A program made the translations under genes and the position numbers. This document shows positions 8,066 to 16,552 of a DNA stretch of 38,629 bases, piece by piece; the stretch's first letter is position 1; every line of letters starts with the position of its first letter. Under the pieces are notes generated by a model, which ran no database searches, was not told the DNA's origin, and saw only the letters and a program-made list of their open reading frames with translations. The stretch is from Planctomycetota bacterium (GTDB lineage: Bacteria > Planctomycetota > UBA1135): positions 1 to 38,629 of the forward strand of contig JAJFFB010000043.1 in the NCBI GenBank assembly GCA_021776925.1. The letters are read 5' to 3'.

Positions 8066-8625
8066 GCCCCGGCTGACGACAAAAGCTTCTGCACGTCGGC
8101 CAGATGCAGGCCAATCACGGTGTCGAGGCTGCCAGCGACCAACTCGGCCCAGCGCCCGGCCCAGCCCTGGATGCCATAGCCGCCGGCCTTGTCGCACCAT
8201 TCGCTGCCGGTGAGGTAGGTCTCCAGGGCCTCCGCCGGGATGACGGCGAAGCGCACCCGGGCGCAACTCGCGGCCAGCAGCGGGGGTGCATCGGGCCGCG
8301 CCAGGCAGGCTCCGGTCCACACCTGGTGTTCCTGCCCTTGAAGACCTTGCAGCATGGCGCGCGCGGTGGCCACGTCGGCCGGCTTGCCCAGCACCTCGCC
8401 GCGGTTCCAGACCAGCGTGTCGGCGGCCAGGACCAGGTCTGCGGGGAAGGCGCGCGCCCCCGCCAGGGCTTTGTGCTGGGCGTGGCCGAGGACCCGTGCG
8501 GCCGGGTCGCCCTCTTTGCCGGGGCCATCCGGACCTGGATCGTGCACTACGAAGCGGTATCCGGCCGCGGCCAGGATCTGTTGCCGCCGTGGCGATGTGC
8601 TGGCCAGAATCAGGTGCGCGGCCAT
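8041..8625 (-). CDS. maf: Maf-family nucleoside triphosphate pyrophosphatase
   Basis: 194 residues from ATG 8625. Maf proteins hydrolyse non-canonical or modified nucleoside triphosphates to monophosphates. Visible family motifs are [14 protein letters not shown] at the N-terminus, [17 protein letters not shown] in the middle (general-base Asp), [13 protein letters not shown], and DTVIGLHL near the end. Which substrate class it prefers (dTTP/UTP or methylated nucleotides) cannot be settled by eye. It is 11 bases downstream of the endonuclease III-like gene and 40 bases upstream of rpmE. Confidence 0.9.
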   Translation of the reverse strand: MAAHLILASTSPRRQQILAAAGYRFVVHDPGPDGPGKEGDPAARVLGHAQHKALAGARAFPADLVLAADTLVWNRGEVLGKPADVATARAMLQGLQGQEHQVWTGACLARPDAPPLLAASCARVRFAVIPAEALETYLTGSEWCDKAGGYGIQGWAGRWAELVAGSLDTVIGLHLADVQKLLSSAGACPDAANG

Positions 8626-8636
8626 CCGCGCGCGCT

Positions 8637-9551
8637 TCAGCTCGCCCCCGCCTTCTTGCGGGTGGTCTTTTTGCGCGCGATCTTTTTGCTGGTCGTTTTC
8701 TTGCGCGCAGGTGCCTTGGTGCCCGCCTTCTTCTTGGCGGCCTTTTTCTTGGTGGCCTTGGCCGGCGCCTTCTTCTTGACGACCTTTGCCTTGGCAGACT
8801 TTTTGGCCGCTGGGGCCGTGTGCGGAATGCCCAGCTCAAGGGCAGCCGCTGCGAAGGCGGCCGGCTGGCCGCGTTTCTTCCACATTTCGCTGAGCAGCCC
8901 GGCGGCCTTGCTCTGCGGATTCTTCGGGTCGCAGCCGTGGTAGGCCAGCAGGCGCAGACGCACGAAGTTGGGATAAGGATTGTCGGCCGGCACCACCGCG
9001 TCGAGCAGCGCGCGGACATCGGCCTCGCGCGGATTGCTCTTGACCAGCCCGAGGCGGGCGAACAACAGCTTCAGCTCGCGTCCGATCGGCGCCAGTTCGC
9101 CCTCTTCCAGGGCGTCGAGGTCGAGCACCGCCGCAGCGTGGGCGGGCGCCATGCTGAGCGAGGTCAGCAGGCGTTCGCGACGCTCCGAAGTGGCGTCGTA
9201 CAGCCAGTCCAGTTCGAGGTGGTTCTGCAGCCCGAAGACGCGGCGCAGATATTCCTGGATGAGCACCGCGCGCTCGCGCGCCTGGATCGACCGACCGGCC
9301 TGCAGGACCTGGAAGATCTCGAAGTTGCGCGCTACCCGCACCTCGTTCCAATTCTGGAACTTGGCCTTCAGCGAACGGATCGCACGTTCGGCCGAGGCCA
9401 GCGGAGCTGCGTCTTGGATGACCAGGGTCATCAGGCGCTCCAACGCGTTCATGCCTCCGGCCAACGGGCCGAGGTCGTAGAGGTCTGCCTGCAGCCGGTT
9501 GACGAAAGTCACCAGGTTGGCCGCAGGTCCTGCCGTATTGCTACTCGCCAT
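8637..9551 (-). CDS. Endonuclease III-like fold lacking catalytic residues, with histone H1-like basic tail
   Basis: 304 residues. Residues about 30-220 follow the layout of the HhH-GPD/endonuclease III fold by eye. A first helix bundle (ERAIRSLKAKFQNWNEV) resembles the family's N-terminal segment. A later segment (LLTSLSMAPAHAAAVL) lies where LPGVGxKTAxxVL should be, then KLLFARLGLV and VVPADNPYPNFVRLRLLAYHG match the VPxxxxxxxHxxLixhGr end. The catalytic Lys (GVGxKTA), the catalytic Asp (VDTHxxR) and the four Fe-S cysteines are all absent. From about residue 235 the protein is a lysine/alanine-rich tail (repeated KKAPAKATKKKAAKKK-type units) as in histone H1-like DNA-binding proteins. A structural DNA-binding role is inferred. 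It lies 17 bases after rpsP, where rimM/trmD stand in many bacteria. Confidence 0.6.
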   Translation of the reverse strand: MASSNTAGPAANLVTFVNRLQADLYDLGPLAGGMNALERLMTLVIQDAAPLASAERAIRSLKAKFQNWNEVRVARNFEIFQVLQAGRSIQARERAVLIQEYLRRVFGLQNHLELDWLYDATSERRERLLTSLSMAPAHAAAVLDLDALEEGELAPIGRELKLLFARLGLVKSNPREADVRALLDAVVPADNPYPNFVRLRLLAYHGCDPKNPQSKAAGLLSEMWKKRGQPAAFAAAALELGIPHTAPAAKKSAKAKVVKKKAPAKATKKKAAKKKAGTKAPARKKTTSKKIARKKTTRKKAGAS

Positions 9552-9568
9552 GGGGGCCGCAGCGAGGC

Positions 9569-9868
9569 TCAGCTGGAGGACTGTTGCTTCTGGCGGCGGC
9601 GCTTGCGCCGGCTCAGGGGAATTTCGATGCCGCGCTCCCGGATCATGGAAGCGACGGTTTCGGAGGGACGGGCACCCTGTTCGATCCAGTGACGGGTGCG
9701 CTCTTCGTTGAGTTCGAAGTGCTTGCCAAGATCGGGGTTGACCGGGTCGTAATGACCGAGCTCTTCGATCGCACGCCCGTCGCGACGGGTGTGGGTATCC
9801 ATCACGCAGATGCGGTAGAAGGGCCGGTTGCGGCGACCAAGCCGCTTGAGACGCAGGACGACGGCCAT
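9569..9868 (-). CDS. rpsP: Ribosomal protein bS16
   Basis: 99 residues. The N-terminus MAVVLRLKRLGRRNRPFYRI and the core ELGHYDPVNPD...NEERTRHWIEQGARPSETV are characteristic of this 30S assembly protein. A short basic extension (SRRKRRRQKQQSSS) ends the protein. It is 40 bases downstream of ffh, a common neighbour of rpsP, but rimM, trmD and rplS do not follow. Confidence 0.96.
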   Translation of the reverse strand: MAVVLRLKRLGRRNRPFYRICVMDTHTRRDGRAIEELGHYDPVNPDLGKHFELNEERTRHWIEQGARPSETVASMIRERGIEIPLSRRKRRRQKQQSSS

Positions 9869-9908
9869 GGAGGCTGGAACGGGATTCGCTACGAGTTGGC
9901 CTGGCCTA

Positions 9909-11303
9909 TCAGCTCAGACCGGGGAAACCAGGCATGCCGGGCAGACGGCCCTTTTGGTTCAATTGCTTCAGCATCCGCTTTTTGGAGCGGCCGCCGGTCA
10001 GCATCTTGCCCATGGACTTCATCTGCTTCTGCATCTGCTGGTAGGACTTGTACAGACGGTTGACGTCGGCGACTTCGACCCCCGCTCCGCGGGAGATGCG
10101 CTTGCGCCGGGAACCGTCGATCAGCTCCGGATGGAGCCGTTCTTTCGGAGTCATGGACAGGATGATCGCCTCGACGCGCGAGAATTCACGGTCATCCACC
10201 TGGTCCAAAAGGCCGGACATCTTACCTGCTCCCGGCAACATGCCCAACAACTTCTTCATCGAGCCCATCTTGCGCATCATTTTGAACTGGCTGAGCAGGT
10301 CCTCCATGGTGAAGCGGCCCTGCATCAGGCGCATGTAATCCTCGACCTGGGCCTCCTCGTCGACCGCCTCCTGGGCCTTTTCGACCAGCCCGACCACGTC
10401 GCCCATGTCGAGGATGCGGCTGGCGACCCGTTCGGCCTGGAATTCCTCGAGGTCGGCCGGGGTCTCGCCGGTGCCGAGGAAGGCCAGCGGCTTGCCGGTG
10501 ACCTGGCGCACCGACAGCGCCGCACCACCGCGGGCGTCGCCATCGATCTTGGTCAGGATGACGCCGTGCAGGTCGAGGTGCTCCGAGAAGGAGCGCGCCG
10601 ATTCGACCGCGTCCTGGCCGGTCATCGAATCGAGCACCAGGTAGGTGGCGTCGGGCTTGACCGCACCGCACACCGCCTGGATCTCTCCCATCAATTCCTC
10701 ATCGATGTGCAGGCGTCCGGCGGAGTCGATGATGACCGCGTCGTAATGCCCATCTTTGGCCTTGGCCAGCGCACGCCTGGCGACGCTGACCGGATCGACG
10801 CCGCGCTCGCCCGGCGTTTCGGCGTGGACGTCGATCTCGAGCTGGCGCCCCAAGGTGACCAGCTGATCGACCGCCGCCGGACGCTGCAGGTCGCAGGCGG
10901 CGAGCAGCACCTTGCGGTTCTGGCGCTTGCGCAGCCACAAGGCAAGCTTGGCCGCGGTGGTGGTCTTGCCGGCGCCCTGCAGACCGGCCATCAGCAGCAC
11001 CATCGGGTGCCCCGGGTTCTTCGGCAGCGCCGGCTCATCCGAGTGCATCAGCGCGACCAGTTCCTGATGGAAGGCGTGCACCGCCTGCTGCGATCCGCTG
11101 ACCCCCTTCAGCCGTTCGCCACCGAGCAGCTTGTCGCGCACGCCCTCGGTGAACTGCTTGGCCACCTGGAAGTGCACATCGGCTTCGAGCAAGGCGCGGC
11201 GCACGTCGCGCAGCCCCTCCTGGACTTCCTTTTCGGACAGCGCGCGCGGTCCGCGGAAGCGTTCGAGCGCGGTTGTGAGCGACTTCTGGAGATTCTCAAG
11301 CAT
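9909..11303 (-). CDS. ffh: Signal recognition particle protein Ffh (SRP54)
   Basis: 464 residues from ATG 11303 (MLENLQKSLTTALERFRG, typical of Ffh). The upstream open extension is in antisense overlap with murA and is ignored. The N domain is followed by the GTPase G domain: P-loop GLQGAGKTTTAAKLA (about residue 107), DLQRPAAVDQL, DSAGRLHIDEEL and TKIDGDARGGAAL. The methionine-rich M domain (FKMMRKMGSMKKLLGMLPG, then QQMQKQMKSMGKM) binds signal peptides and the 4.5S RNA. The 4.5S RNA gene is not in this window. The gene is 23 bases downstream of murA. Confidence 0.97.
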   Translation of the reverse strand: MLENLQKSLTTALERFRGPRALSEKEVQEGLRDVRRALLEADVHFQVAKQFTEGVRDKLLGGERLKGVSGSQQAVHAFHQELVALMHSDEPALPKNPGHPMVLLMAGLQGAGKTTTAAKLALWLRKRQNRKVLLAACDLQRPAAVDQLVTLGRQLEIDVHAETPGERGVDPVSVARRALAKAKDGHYDAVIIDSAGRLHIDEELMGEIQAVCGAVKPDATYLVLDSMTGQDAVESARSFSEHLDLHGVILTKIDGDARGGAALSVRQVTGKPLAFLGTGETPADLEEFQAERVASRILDMGDVVGLVEKAQEAVDEEAQVEDYMRLMQGRFTMEDLLSQFKMMRKMGSMKKLLGMLPGAGKMSGLLDQVDDREFSRVEAIILSMTPKERLHPELIDGSRRKRISRGAGVEVADVNRLYKSYQQMQKQMKSMGKMLTGGRSKKRMLKQLNQKGRLPGMPGFPGLS

Positions 11304-11326
11304 GGCCGGACCTGGGATTGTACGCC

Positions 11327-12658
11327 TCAGGCGCCGTCTTCGTCCAATTCGCGCCGCACCAGCCCGCCGAGGGCGCCGATCTTGGCCTCGAGCCGTTCGT
11401 AGCCGCGGTCGAGGTGGTAGACCCTGCGCACCACGGTCTCGCCGCTGGCCGCCAGCCCGGCGATCACCAGCGCGGCCGAGGCGCGCAGGTCGCTGGCCAG
11501 CACCGGCGCCCCCGACAGAGGTGTTGGCCCGACGATCATCGCCAGGCCGCCCTCGCGGCGGATCGCTGCGCCCAGCCGATTGAGCTCGGCGACGTGCATG
11601 AAGCGGTCCGGATAGACCGTGTCGCTGACCAGGGCGAGGCCCTCGCACAGGGTGCAGAAGGCCAGCCACTGCGCCTGCAGGTCGGTGGGAAAGCCCGGAT
11701 AAGGGCGCGTGGTCACGTCGAGGGCGCGCGGGCGGCGCTGCCACGGGCTCACCTGCAGCCAATCGGGGCCGCGCTCGCACGGCACCTCGCTGCGCTCGAA
11801 CAGGTCGATGAGCACCGCGAGTTCACGCGGGATGCAGCCTTCGACGCGCACCTCGCCGCGGGTGGCCGCGGCGGCCAGCAATAGGGTGCCGGTCTCGATG
11901 CGGTCGGCCGGGATCTCGACCTCGTCGCCGTGCAGCTCTTCCACCCCTTCGATTTCGATGCGCGGACCGCCGGCGCCGCGGATGCGGGCGCCGCAGCGGT
12001 TGAGGAACTCGCCCAGCGCCTGGATTTCGGGTTCCTGGGCGGCGGCGTCGATGACGCTGCGCCCGCGGGCCAGCGTCGCCGCCATCATTACGTTGGCGGT
12101 GCCGAGCACCGTCGAACCCCAGCGCGAGGCCAGGTAGACCTGGCCTCCGACCAGCCCGCCGCGTGGCGCCTCGGCCTCGACCACGCCGTGGCGCACCTGG
12201 ATGGTGGCGCCCAGCGCCGCCAGCCCCTTCAAGTGCAGATCGATCGGGCGCACGCCGATCACGCAGCCGCCGGGAAGCGACACCCGCGCGCGCCCGCGCC
12301 GCGCCAGCAGCGGCCCGAGCACCGCCACCGAGGCGCGCATGCGGCGCACGATCTCGTAGGGCGCATCGGTCGGACCAGCGGCCGGGCAGGTCACCTCGAG
12401 CCCGCCATCGCCACCCATTGCTGCGGAGGCCGCCTCAAGCTCGCCGCCGCCGCCGTCCTCCCTGCTGAGCCGCGCACCGAGGCCCTGCAGAAGCTCGAGC
12501 ATGGTGCGGATGTCCTGAAGGTCGGGCAGCCGCCGGAAACGGGTCGGCCCCTCCAACAGCAGCGACGCCGCCAGCAGCGGCAGGGCGGCGTTTTTGGAGC
12601 CGGACGCGGTCACCGTGCCGGCCAAGGGCCGGCCGCCCTGAATCCGGAAACAATCCAT
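11327..12658 (-). CDS. murA: UDP-N-acetylglucosamine 1-carboxyvinyltransferase MurA
   Basis: 443 residues, slightly longer than the usual 420. MurA transfers enolpyruvate from PEP to UDP-GlcNAc, the first committed step of peptidoglycan synthesis. Visible features are SGSKNAALPLLAASLL at the N-terminus, the catalytic loop PGGCVIGVRPIDLHLKGL with the nucleophilic Cys at about residue 132 (the residue fosfomycin alkylates in other bacteria), and PYPGFPTDLQAQWLA. An intact murA implies a peptidoglycan cell wall. It heads the long minus-strand run and diverges from the TPR/alpha-CTD gene across 82 bases. I see no clear promoter for it on that side. Confidence 0.96.
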   Translation of the reverse strand: MDCFRIQGGRPLAGTVTASGSKNAALPLLAASLLLEGPTRFRRLPDLQDIRTMLELLQGLGARLSREDGGGGELEAASAAMGGDGGLEVTCPAAGPTDAPYEIVRRMRASVAVLGPLLARRGRARVSLPGGCVIGVRPIDLHLKGLAALGATIQVRHGVVEAEAPRGGLVGGQVYLASRWGSTVLGTANVMMAATLARGRSVIDAAAQEPEIQALGEFLNRCGARIRGAGGPRIEIEGVEELHGDEVEIPADRIETGTLLLAAAATRGEVRVEGCIPRELAVLIDLFERSEVPCERGPDWLQVSPWQRRPRALDVTTRPYPGFPTDLQAQWLAFCTLCEGLALVSDTVYPDRFMHVAELNRLGAAIRREGGLAMIVGPTPLSGAPVLASDLRASAALVIAGLAASGETVVRRVYHLDRGYERLEAKIGALGGLVRRELDEDGA

Positions 12659-12668
12659 CGACGGCAGT

Positions 12669-12698
12669 TTGACGCCTTGACCCCGCGAAGACTAGAAT
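12669..12698 (+). promoter_or_regulatory. Sigma-70-type promoter of the TPR/alpha-CTD-ruvA-purE operon
   Basis: TTGACG (12669-12674) and TAGAAT (12693-12698) are separated by 18 bases, each matching 5 of 6 consensus bases. The predicted start is near 12705, about 36 bases before the ATG at 12741. A CCCTTTTTTCGGG stretch lies in the leader. Confidence 0.65.
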
Positions 12699-12740
12699 AC
12701 GCGACCCTTTTTTCGGGACCGGGATAACGTTCGTAGCCAC

Positions 12741-14093
12741 ATGACCGAAGCCGTCGCTCAGCAAGTGGCCTCTCCCGCCGCTTTCTTCGCAGATCCTCCT
12801 ACCTCTCCGTCTGCACTCGTTGCGGCCCGTCGAGACTATCTCGCCGAACCGCCCGATGCAGACAAGTTCCAGGCCGCCGTCATCGACGCCCGGTCTGCGA
12901 ACAACGCGGCGCTCGCCGCGTCGGGGTCGTGGGTCACTGGAGAATACCGGCACGTCTTGGAACTGGTCCAAGGCGATGACGAGGTCGCACGCTTCATCCA
13001 GGGATCCAGCTTGCTGGAACTGGACCGTACCCAAGAGGCCCGCGATCTGCTGCAAGGCAGTGAAAAGGCCGAAGACCCTGAACTCGCCTTCCTGAGCCTG
13101 GAAATCCACGCCGTAAGGCGCGATTTCGAGGGTCTCGCCGCCGCCCTCCCCGAGGCCCGGCTGCGCCATGCCGACCGCGCCTACTTCGAGGCGGTGCTGC
13201 TCGAGGGCGAGGGCGACTACCTGCAGGCGATCGTGGCCTATCAGAAGCTCCTTGAGAGCGAGCCCGACCACGTGCAGGCACGCTTCCGTCTTGCTTTCCG
13301 CGTCGACCTGCTCGGTGACGAAGACCAGGCCATCCGCCACTACGAGTACCTGCTGTCGATCCGCCCGGTCGGGGTCTCCACCCTGCTCAACCTGGGCGTT
13401 CTTTACGAAGACCGCCACCAGTTCGAAAAGGCCTGCGGCTGCTTCGGCGCGGTGCTGCGGCGGGATCCGCGCAACCCACGCGCGCGTCTCTACTTCAAAG
13501 ACGCGCACGAGAGCATCGACATGTATTACGACGAGGATCTGGAGCGCAAAGAGGACAAGCTCCACCAGATCCTGCGTACGCCGATCAGCGATTTCGAGCT
13601 TTCGGTGCGGGCGCGGAACTGTCTCGCCAACATGGACATCCGCACCCTCGGCGATCTGGTCTCGCACACCGAGGCCGAACTGCTCGATTTCAAGAATTTC
13701 GGCGAGACCTCGCTGAACGAGATCAAGCGCGTGCTGGTGCAGAAAGGTCTGCGTCTCGGCCTGCGCCGCGAAGACGGCAGCTTCATCGTTCCGGAAGAAT
13801 TCGACGGCGCGATGAACAGCGACACTCCCGAACTGGAGTGGCTGGGTGAGCTCAGTGACGATCAGCGCGAAGCGCTGGACCTGCAGATTTCCTCGCTCAG
13901 CCTGTCGGTGCGCTGCCACCGGGCGCTGGTCGAACGCCTCAATCTGCAGCGCGTCGTCGACGTGCTGCGCTACACCGAAGAAGATCTGCTGGCGATGCCC
14001 AACTTCGGCATCACCTCGCTGAGCGAACTGCAGGGCAAGCTCGACGAACTGGACCTGCGTCTGCGCAAGGCCCGGGAAGTCAAGCAGGCCTGA
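12741..14093 (+). CDS. TPR protein with two C-terminal RNA polymerase alpha-CTD domains
   Basis: 450 residues. The first 265 are helical with TPR-like repeats (clearest at about 145-260: YFEAVLLEGEGDYLQAIVAY, AIRHYEYLLSIRPVGVSTLL, LGVLYEDRHQFEKACGCFGAVL). Residues about 274-345 are a full RNA polymerase alpha C-terminal domain, alignable without gaps to E. coli RpoA. R290, N293, C294, G321, S324 and E327 match the DNA-contacting R265, N268, C269, G296, S299 and E302; K298 is replaced by T323. Residues about 380-445 form a second, more divergent copy that keeps R391 and the NFGITSLSEL turn but replaces the Asn and Cys. There is no alpha N-terminal (assembly) domain, so it cannot replace RpoA. 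It is followed after 4 bases by ruvA. A DNA- or transcription-linked role is inferred. Confidence 0.85.
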   Translation: MTEAVAQQVASPAAFFADPPTSPSALVAARRDYLAEPPDADKFQAAVIDARSANNAALAASGSWVTGEYRHVLELVQGDDEVARFIQGSSLLELDRTQEARDLLQGSEKAEDPELAFLSLEIHAVRRDFEGLAAALPEARLRHADRAYFEAVLLEGEGDYLQAIVAYQKLLESEPDHVQARFRLAFRVDLLGDEDQAIRHYEYLLSIRPVGVSTLLNLGVLYEDRHQFEKACGCFGAVLRRDPRNPRARLYFKDAHESIDMYYDEDLERKEDKLHQILRTPISDFELSVRARNCLANMDIRTLGDLVSHTEAELLDFKNFGETSLNEIKRVLVQKGLRLGLRREDGSFIVPEEFDGAMNSDTPELEWLGELSDDQREALDLQISSLSLSVRCHRALVERLNLQRVVDVLRYTEEDLLAMPNFGITSLSELQGKLDELDLRLRKAREVKQA

Positions 14094-14097
14094 GCCG

Positions 14098-14688
14098 GTG
14101 TACGAGTTCCTACGCGGCCGCGTCGACGAGCGAGGCAGCGGCTACGTGGTGCTGGACTGCGGCGCCACCGGCTGGAGGCTGCTGGCCTCGCGCCAGACCC
14201 TGGAGCAGCTGCGGCCCGATCAAGAGGTCAAGCTGCTGGTGCACATGCAGGTCAGCGAGAACGCCCACACCCTGTACGCCTTCGCCAGCGCCGCCGAGCG
14301 AGCGCTGTTCCGGCGCCTGCTGCAGGTCAGCGGCGTCGGTCCGGCCTCGGCCCTGGGCCTGCTCTCGGCGATGCCGCCCGAAGATCTGGCGCGGCGCATC
14401 CTCGACCGCGACCTCGACGCCCTGACCGCGATCAAGGGCGTCGGCCGCAAGACCGCCGAGCGCCTGATGGTTGAGTTGGGCGACCACCTCGCCGAACTCG
14501 CCGCTCCCGCTTCTGCCGCTGCCGGTGATCTGGCGCGCGGCGGCGATGAACTGGTGCGCGTCCTGCTCGGGCTCGGACTGCCGCCACGCGAGGCGCGGCG
14601 CAGCGCCGAAACCGCCTTTGCCGCGCTCGGCAGCGAGGCCGGTTTCCAGGACCTGTTACGCCACGCACTGCATTCCCCGATTCACTGA
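14098..14688 (+). CDS. ruvA: Holliday junction branch-migration protein RuvA
   Basis: 196 residues from GTG 14098, five bases after the previous stop. RuvA binds four-way junctions and loads the RuvB motor. The N-terminal OB fold (MYEFLRGRVDERGSGYVVLDCGATG) is followed by two helix-hairpin-helix segments (LLQVSGVGPASALGLLSAM and LTAIKGVGRKTAERLMVEL) and a small C-terminal RuvB-binding domain (ARGGDELVRVLLGLGLPPREA). ruvB and ruvC are not next to it; purE follows after two bases instead. Confidence 0.95.
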   Translation: MYEFLRGRVDERGSGYVVLDCGATGWRLLASRQTLEQLRPDQEVKLLVHMQVSENAHTLYAFASAAERALFRRLLQVSGVGPASALGLLSAMPPEDLARRILDRDLDALTAIKGVGRKTAERLMVELGDHLAELAAPASAAAGDLARGGDELVRVLLGLGLPPREARRSAETAFAALGSEAGFQDLLRHALHSPIH

Positions 14689-14690
14689 CG

Positions 14691-15194
14691 ATGACCGCTT
14701 CCGTTGCCATCCTGATGGGCTCTGATTCCGATTACGAGCGGCTCAAGCCCGCCGTCCAGACTCTGCGCGATTTTGGAGTCGAACCCGTGGTGCGGGTGCT
14801 CTCGGCGCACCGCACCCCCCAAGAAGCCACCGGCTTCGCCGCCGGCGCGCGCGAGGCCGGCATCCGCGTGCTGATCTGTGCCGCGGGCGGCGCCGCCCAC
14901 CTCGCTGGGGTGATTGCCGCACACACCAGCCTGCCGGTGATCGGGGTGCCCTTGGACAACCCCCCCCTGGGCGGATTGGACGCGCTGCTGGCCACCGTGC
15001 AGATGCCCGGCGGGGTGCCGGTGGGCAGCGTCGGCGTCGGCCGCGGCGGACCGGTCAATGCCGCGCTGCTGGCCCTGCGCATTCTCGGGGTCGCCGACAC
15101 AGAGATCGCCGCGGCGCTCGACGCCTTCCATCAGCGCCAGCACGACCGCGTGCTGGAAAAAGACGCCAGGCTGCAGAACGAGCTCGGCGGCTGA
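14691..15194 (+). CDS. purE: N5-carboxyaminoimidazole ribonucleotide mutase PurE
   Basis: 167 residues. It converts N5-CAIR to CAIR in purine synthesis. Family motifs are [26 protein letters not shown] (catalytic His) and [20 protein letters not shown], then [20 protein letters not shown]. The length and motifs fit the class I enzyme, which normally works with PurK; purK is not in the window. It ends an apparent three-gene operon and converges with glyA across only 10 bases. Confidence 0.95.
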   Translation: MTASVAILMGSDSDYERLKPAVQTLRDFGVEPVVRVLSAHRTPQEATGFAAGAREAGIRVLICAAGGAAHLAGVIAAHTSLPVIGVPLDNPPLGGLDALLATVQMPGGVPVGSVGVGRGGPVNAALLALRILGVADTEIAAALDAFHQRQHDRVLEKDARLQNELGG

Positions 15195-15204
15195 GGCGGG
15201 CGGC

Positions 15205-16491
15205 TCAGGCGCCCAGGCTGCCGGCCGCGGCCAGCGACGGGTAGATCGGACGTGCCGCGCACAAGGCGGCGGCCGCGGCGCGCACCTGCTGCTGCAATTT
15301 TTTATCGCCGGGTGCGCGTAGCAACTGGTCCATCCACGCGGCGACCTGAACCATGTCGTCGACACCGAAGCCGCGCGTGGTCACTGCCGGAGTACCGATG
15401 CGGATCCCCGAGGTGTGCATGGGTTTTTCCGGATCGAAGGGAATCAGGTTCTTGTTGACCGTGATGCCGCCGTGGTGCAGGGCGTCTTCGGCCACCGCGC
15501 CGGTGATGCCCGGGCCATCGGGTCCGCGCAGGTCGACCATCATCAGGTGGTTCTCGGTACCCCCGGACACCAGTCGGTAGCCGCGCTGCTGCAGTGCCTC
15601 GGCCAGGGTGCGCGCGTTGAGCAGCACCTGCTGCTGGTAGGCGCGGAAGGAATCCTGAGCGGCCTCCTCGAAGGCCACCGCCTTGGCGGCGATGACGTGC
15701 ATCAGCGGGCCACCCTGCATGCCCGGGAACACCGCCGAGTTGATCTGCTTGATCCAGTCGGCGCTGCACACGATGGCGCCGCCGCGCGGGCCGCGCAAGG
15801 TCTTATGCGTGGTCATGGTGACGACGTCGGCGTGCGGCACCGGTGACGGATGCAGGCCGGCGGCGACCAGACCCGCGATGTGCGCCATGTCGACCATGAA
15901 GTGTGCGCCGGCCTCGCGTGCGATCGCGGCCAGCGCGGCGAAATCGATCTGCCGCGCATAGGCACTGGCCCCCGCCAGGATCACCTTGGGTTTGATTTCC
16001 AGGGCCTGCTCGCGCAAGGCGTCGAGGTCGATGCGCTCGTCCTCGGCGCGCACCCCATAGTGAACGAAATGGTAGACCATGCCGGAGAGGTTTCTCGGAT
16101 GGCCGTGGGACAGGTGTCCGCCGTGGTTCAGGTCCATCGCCAGGATGGTGTCGCCCGGTTCGGCCAGGGCCACCAGCGCCGCCTGGTTGGCCTGCGATCC
16201 GCTGGAGGGCTGCACGTTGGCTCGCTCGGCTCCGAACAACTCCTTGAGGCGCTGGCGGGCCAGGTCTTCAACCTGGTCGACGTGCTCGCAACCGCCGTAG
16301 TAGCGCCGTCCGGGATAGCCTTCGGCGTACTTGTTGGTAAGCACCGACCCGGTCGCTTCGAGCACCGCCAGACTGGTGTGGTTCTCGCTCGCGATCAGTT
16401 CGATCTGGTCTTCCTGGCGGCCCAGTTCGGCCAGCATCAGGCGGTGCACGGTCGGATCCTGGTCGGCGATCCGCGGGTAGGCTCCAGTCAT
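15205..16491 (-). CDS. glyA: Serine hydroxymethyltransferase
   Basis: 428 residues from ATG 16491. A PLP enzyme that interconverts serine and glycine while charging tetrahydrofolate with a one-carbon unit. Key motifs are [71 protein letters not shown] and [13 protein letters not shown] with the PLP-binding Lys at about residue 230. The frame stays open upstream, but that part overlaps the divergent lipoprotein gene and has no family similarity. It is a single gene between convergent purE and a divergent exported-protein operon. Confidence 0.96.
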   Translation of the reverse strand: MTGAYPRIADQDPTVHRLMLAELGRQEDQIELIASENHTSLAVLEATGSVLTNKYAEGYPGRRYYGGCEHVDQVEDLARQRLKELFGAERANVQPSSGSQANQAALVALAEPGDTILAMDLNHGGHLSHGHPRNLSGMVYHFVHYGVRAEDERIDLDALREQALEIKPKVILAGASAYARQIDFAALAAIAREAGAHFMVDMAHIAGLVAAGLHPSPVPHADVVTMTTHKTLRGPRGGAIVCSADWIKQINSAVFPGMQGGPLMHVIAAKAVAFEEAAQDSFRAYQQQVLLNARTLAEALQQRGYRLVSGGTENHLMMVDLRGPDGPGITGAVAEDALHHGGITVNKNLIPFDPEKPMHTSGIRIGTPAVTTRGFGVDDMVQVAAWMDQLLRAPGDKKLQQQVRAAAAALCAARPIYPSLAAAGSLGA

Positions 16492-16503
16492 GGTATGGAA
16501 GTT

Positions 16504-16525
16504 CACGGGGGGAAGGAAACCCGTG
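16504..16525. promoter_or_regulatory. Short inverted repeat in the glyA/DUF1573 divergent spacer
   Basis: CACGGG (16504-16509) and CCCGTG (16520-16525) flank a 10-base purine-rich loop, midway in the 61-base spacer between the two divergent starts. It could be an operator shared by both genes or a leader hairpin; nothing else supports it. Confidence 0.3.
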
Positions 16526-16540
16526 CGAGCCCGTAGGATA

Positions 16541-16549
16541 CGGAGGAGG
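16541..16549 (+). promoter_or_regulatory. Strong Shine-Dalgarno sequence
   Basis: CGGAGGAGG at 16541-16549, a near-perfect anti-16S match, sits 3-8 bases before ATG 16553 and fixes the start of the DUF1573 lipoprotein. It is stronger than at most starts in the window, many of which show no recognisable SD. Confidence 0.7.
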
Positions 16550-16552
16550 AGC

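Noticed and set aside
6411-8213. 600-codon plus-strand open frame across prfA, rpmE and maf
   Set aside because: Crosses three well-supported minus-strand genes; no domain is recognisable in its product.
10081-10300. 4.5S RNA or other small RNA near ffh
   Set aside because: The region is entirely coding (Ffh M domain), and the ffh/rpsP and ffh/murA spacers are too short for an SRP RNA.
12435-13919. 494-codon minus-strand open frame opposite the TPR/alpha-CTD gene, running into murA
   Set aside because: The plus-strand frame has clear alpha-CTD similarity and a promoter; the minus frame is antisense noise.
15195-15204. Terminator between purE and glyA
   Set aside because: Only 10 bases separate the stops and no symmetrical sequence is present there.
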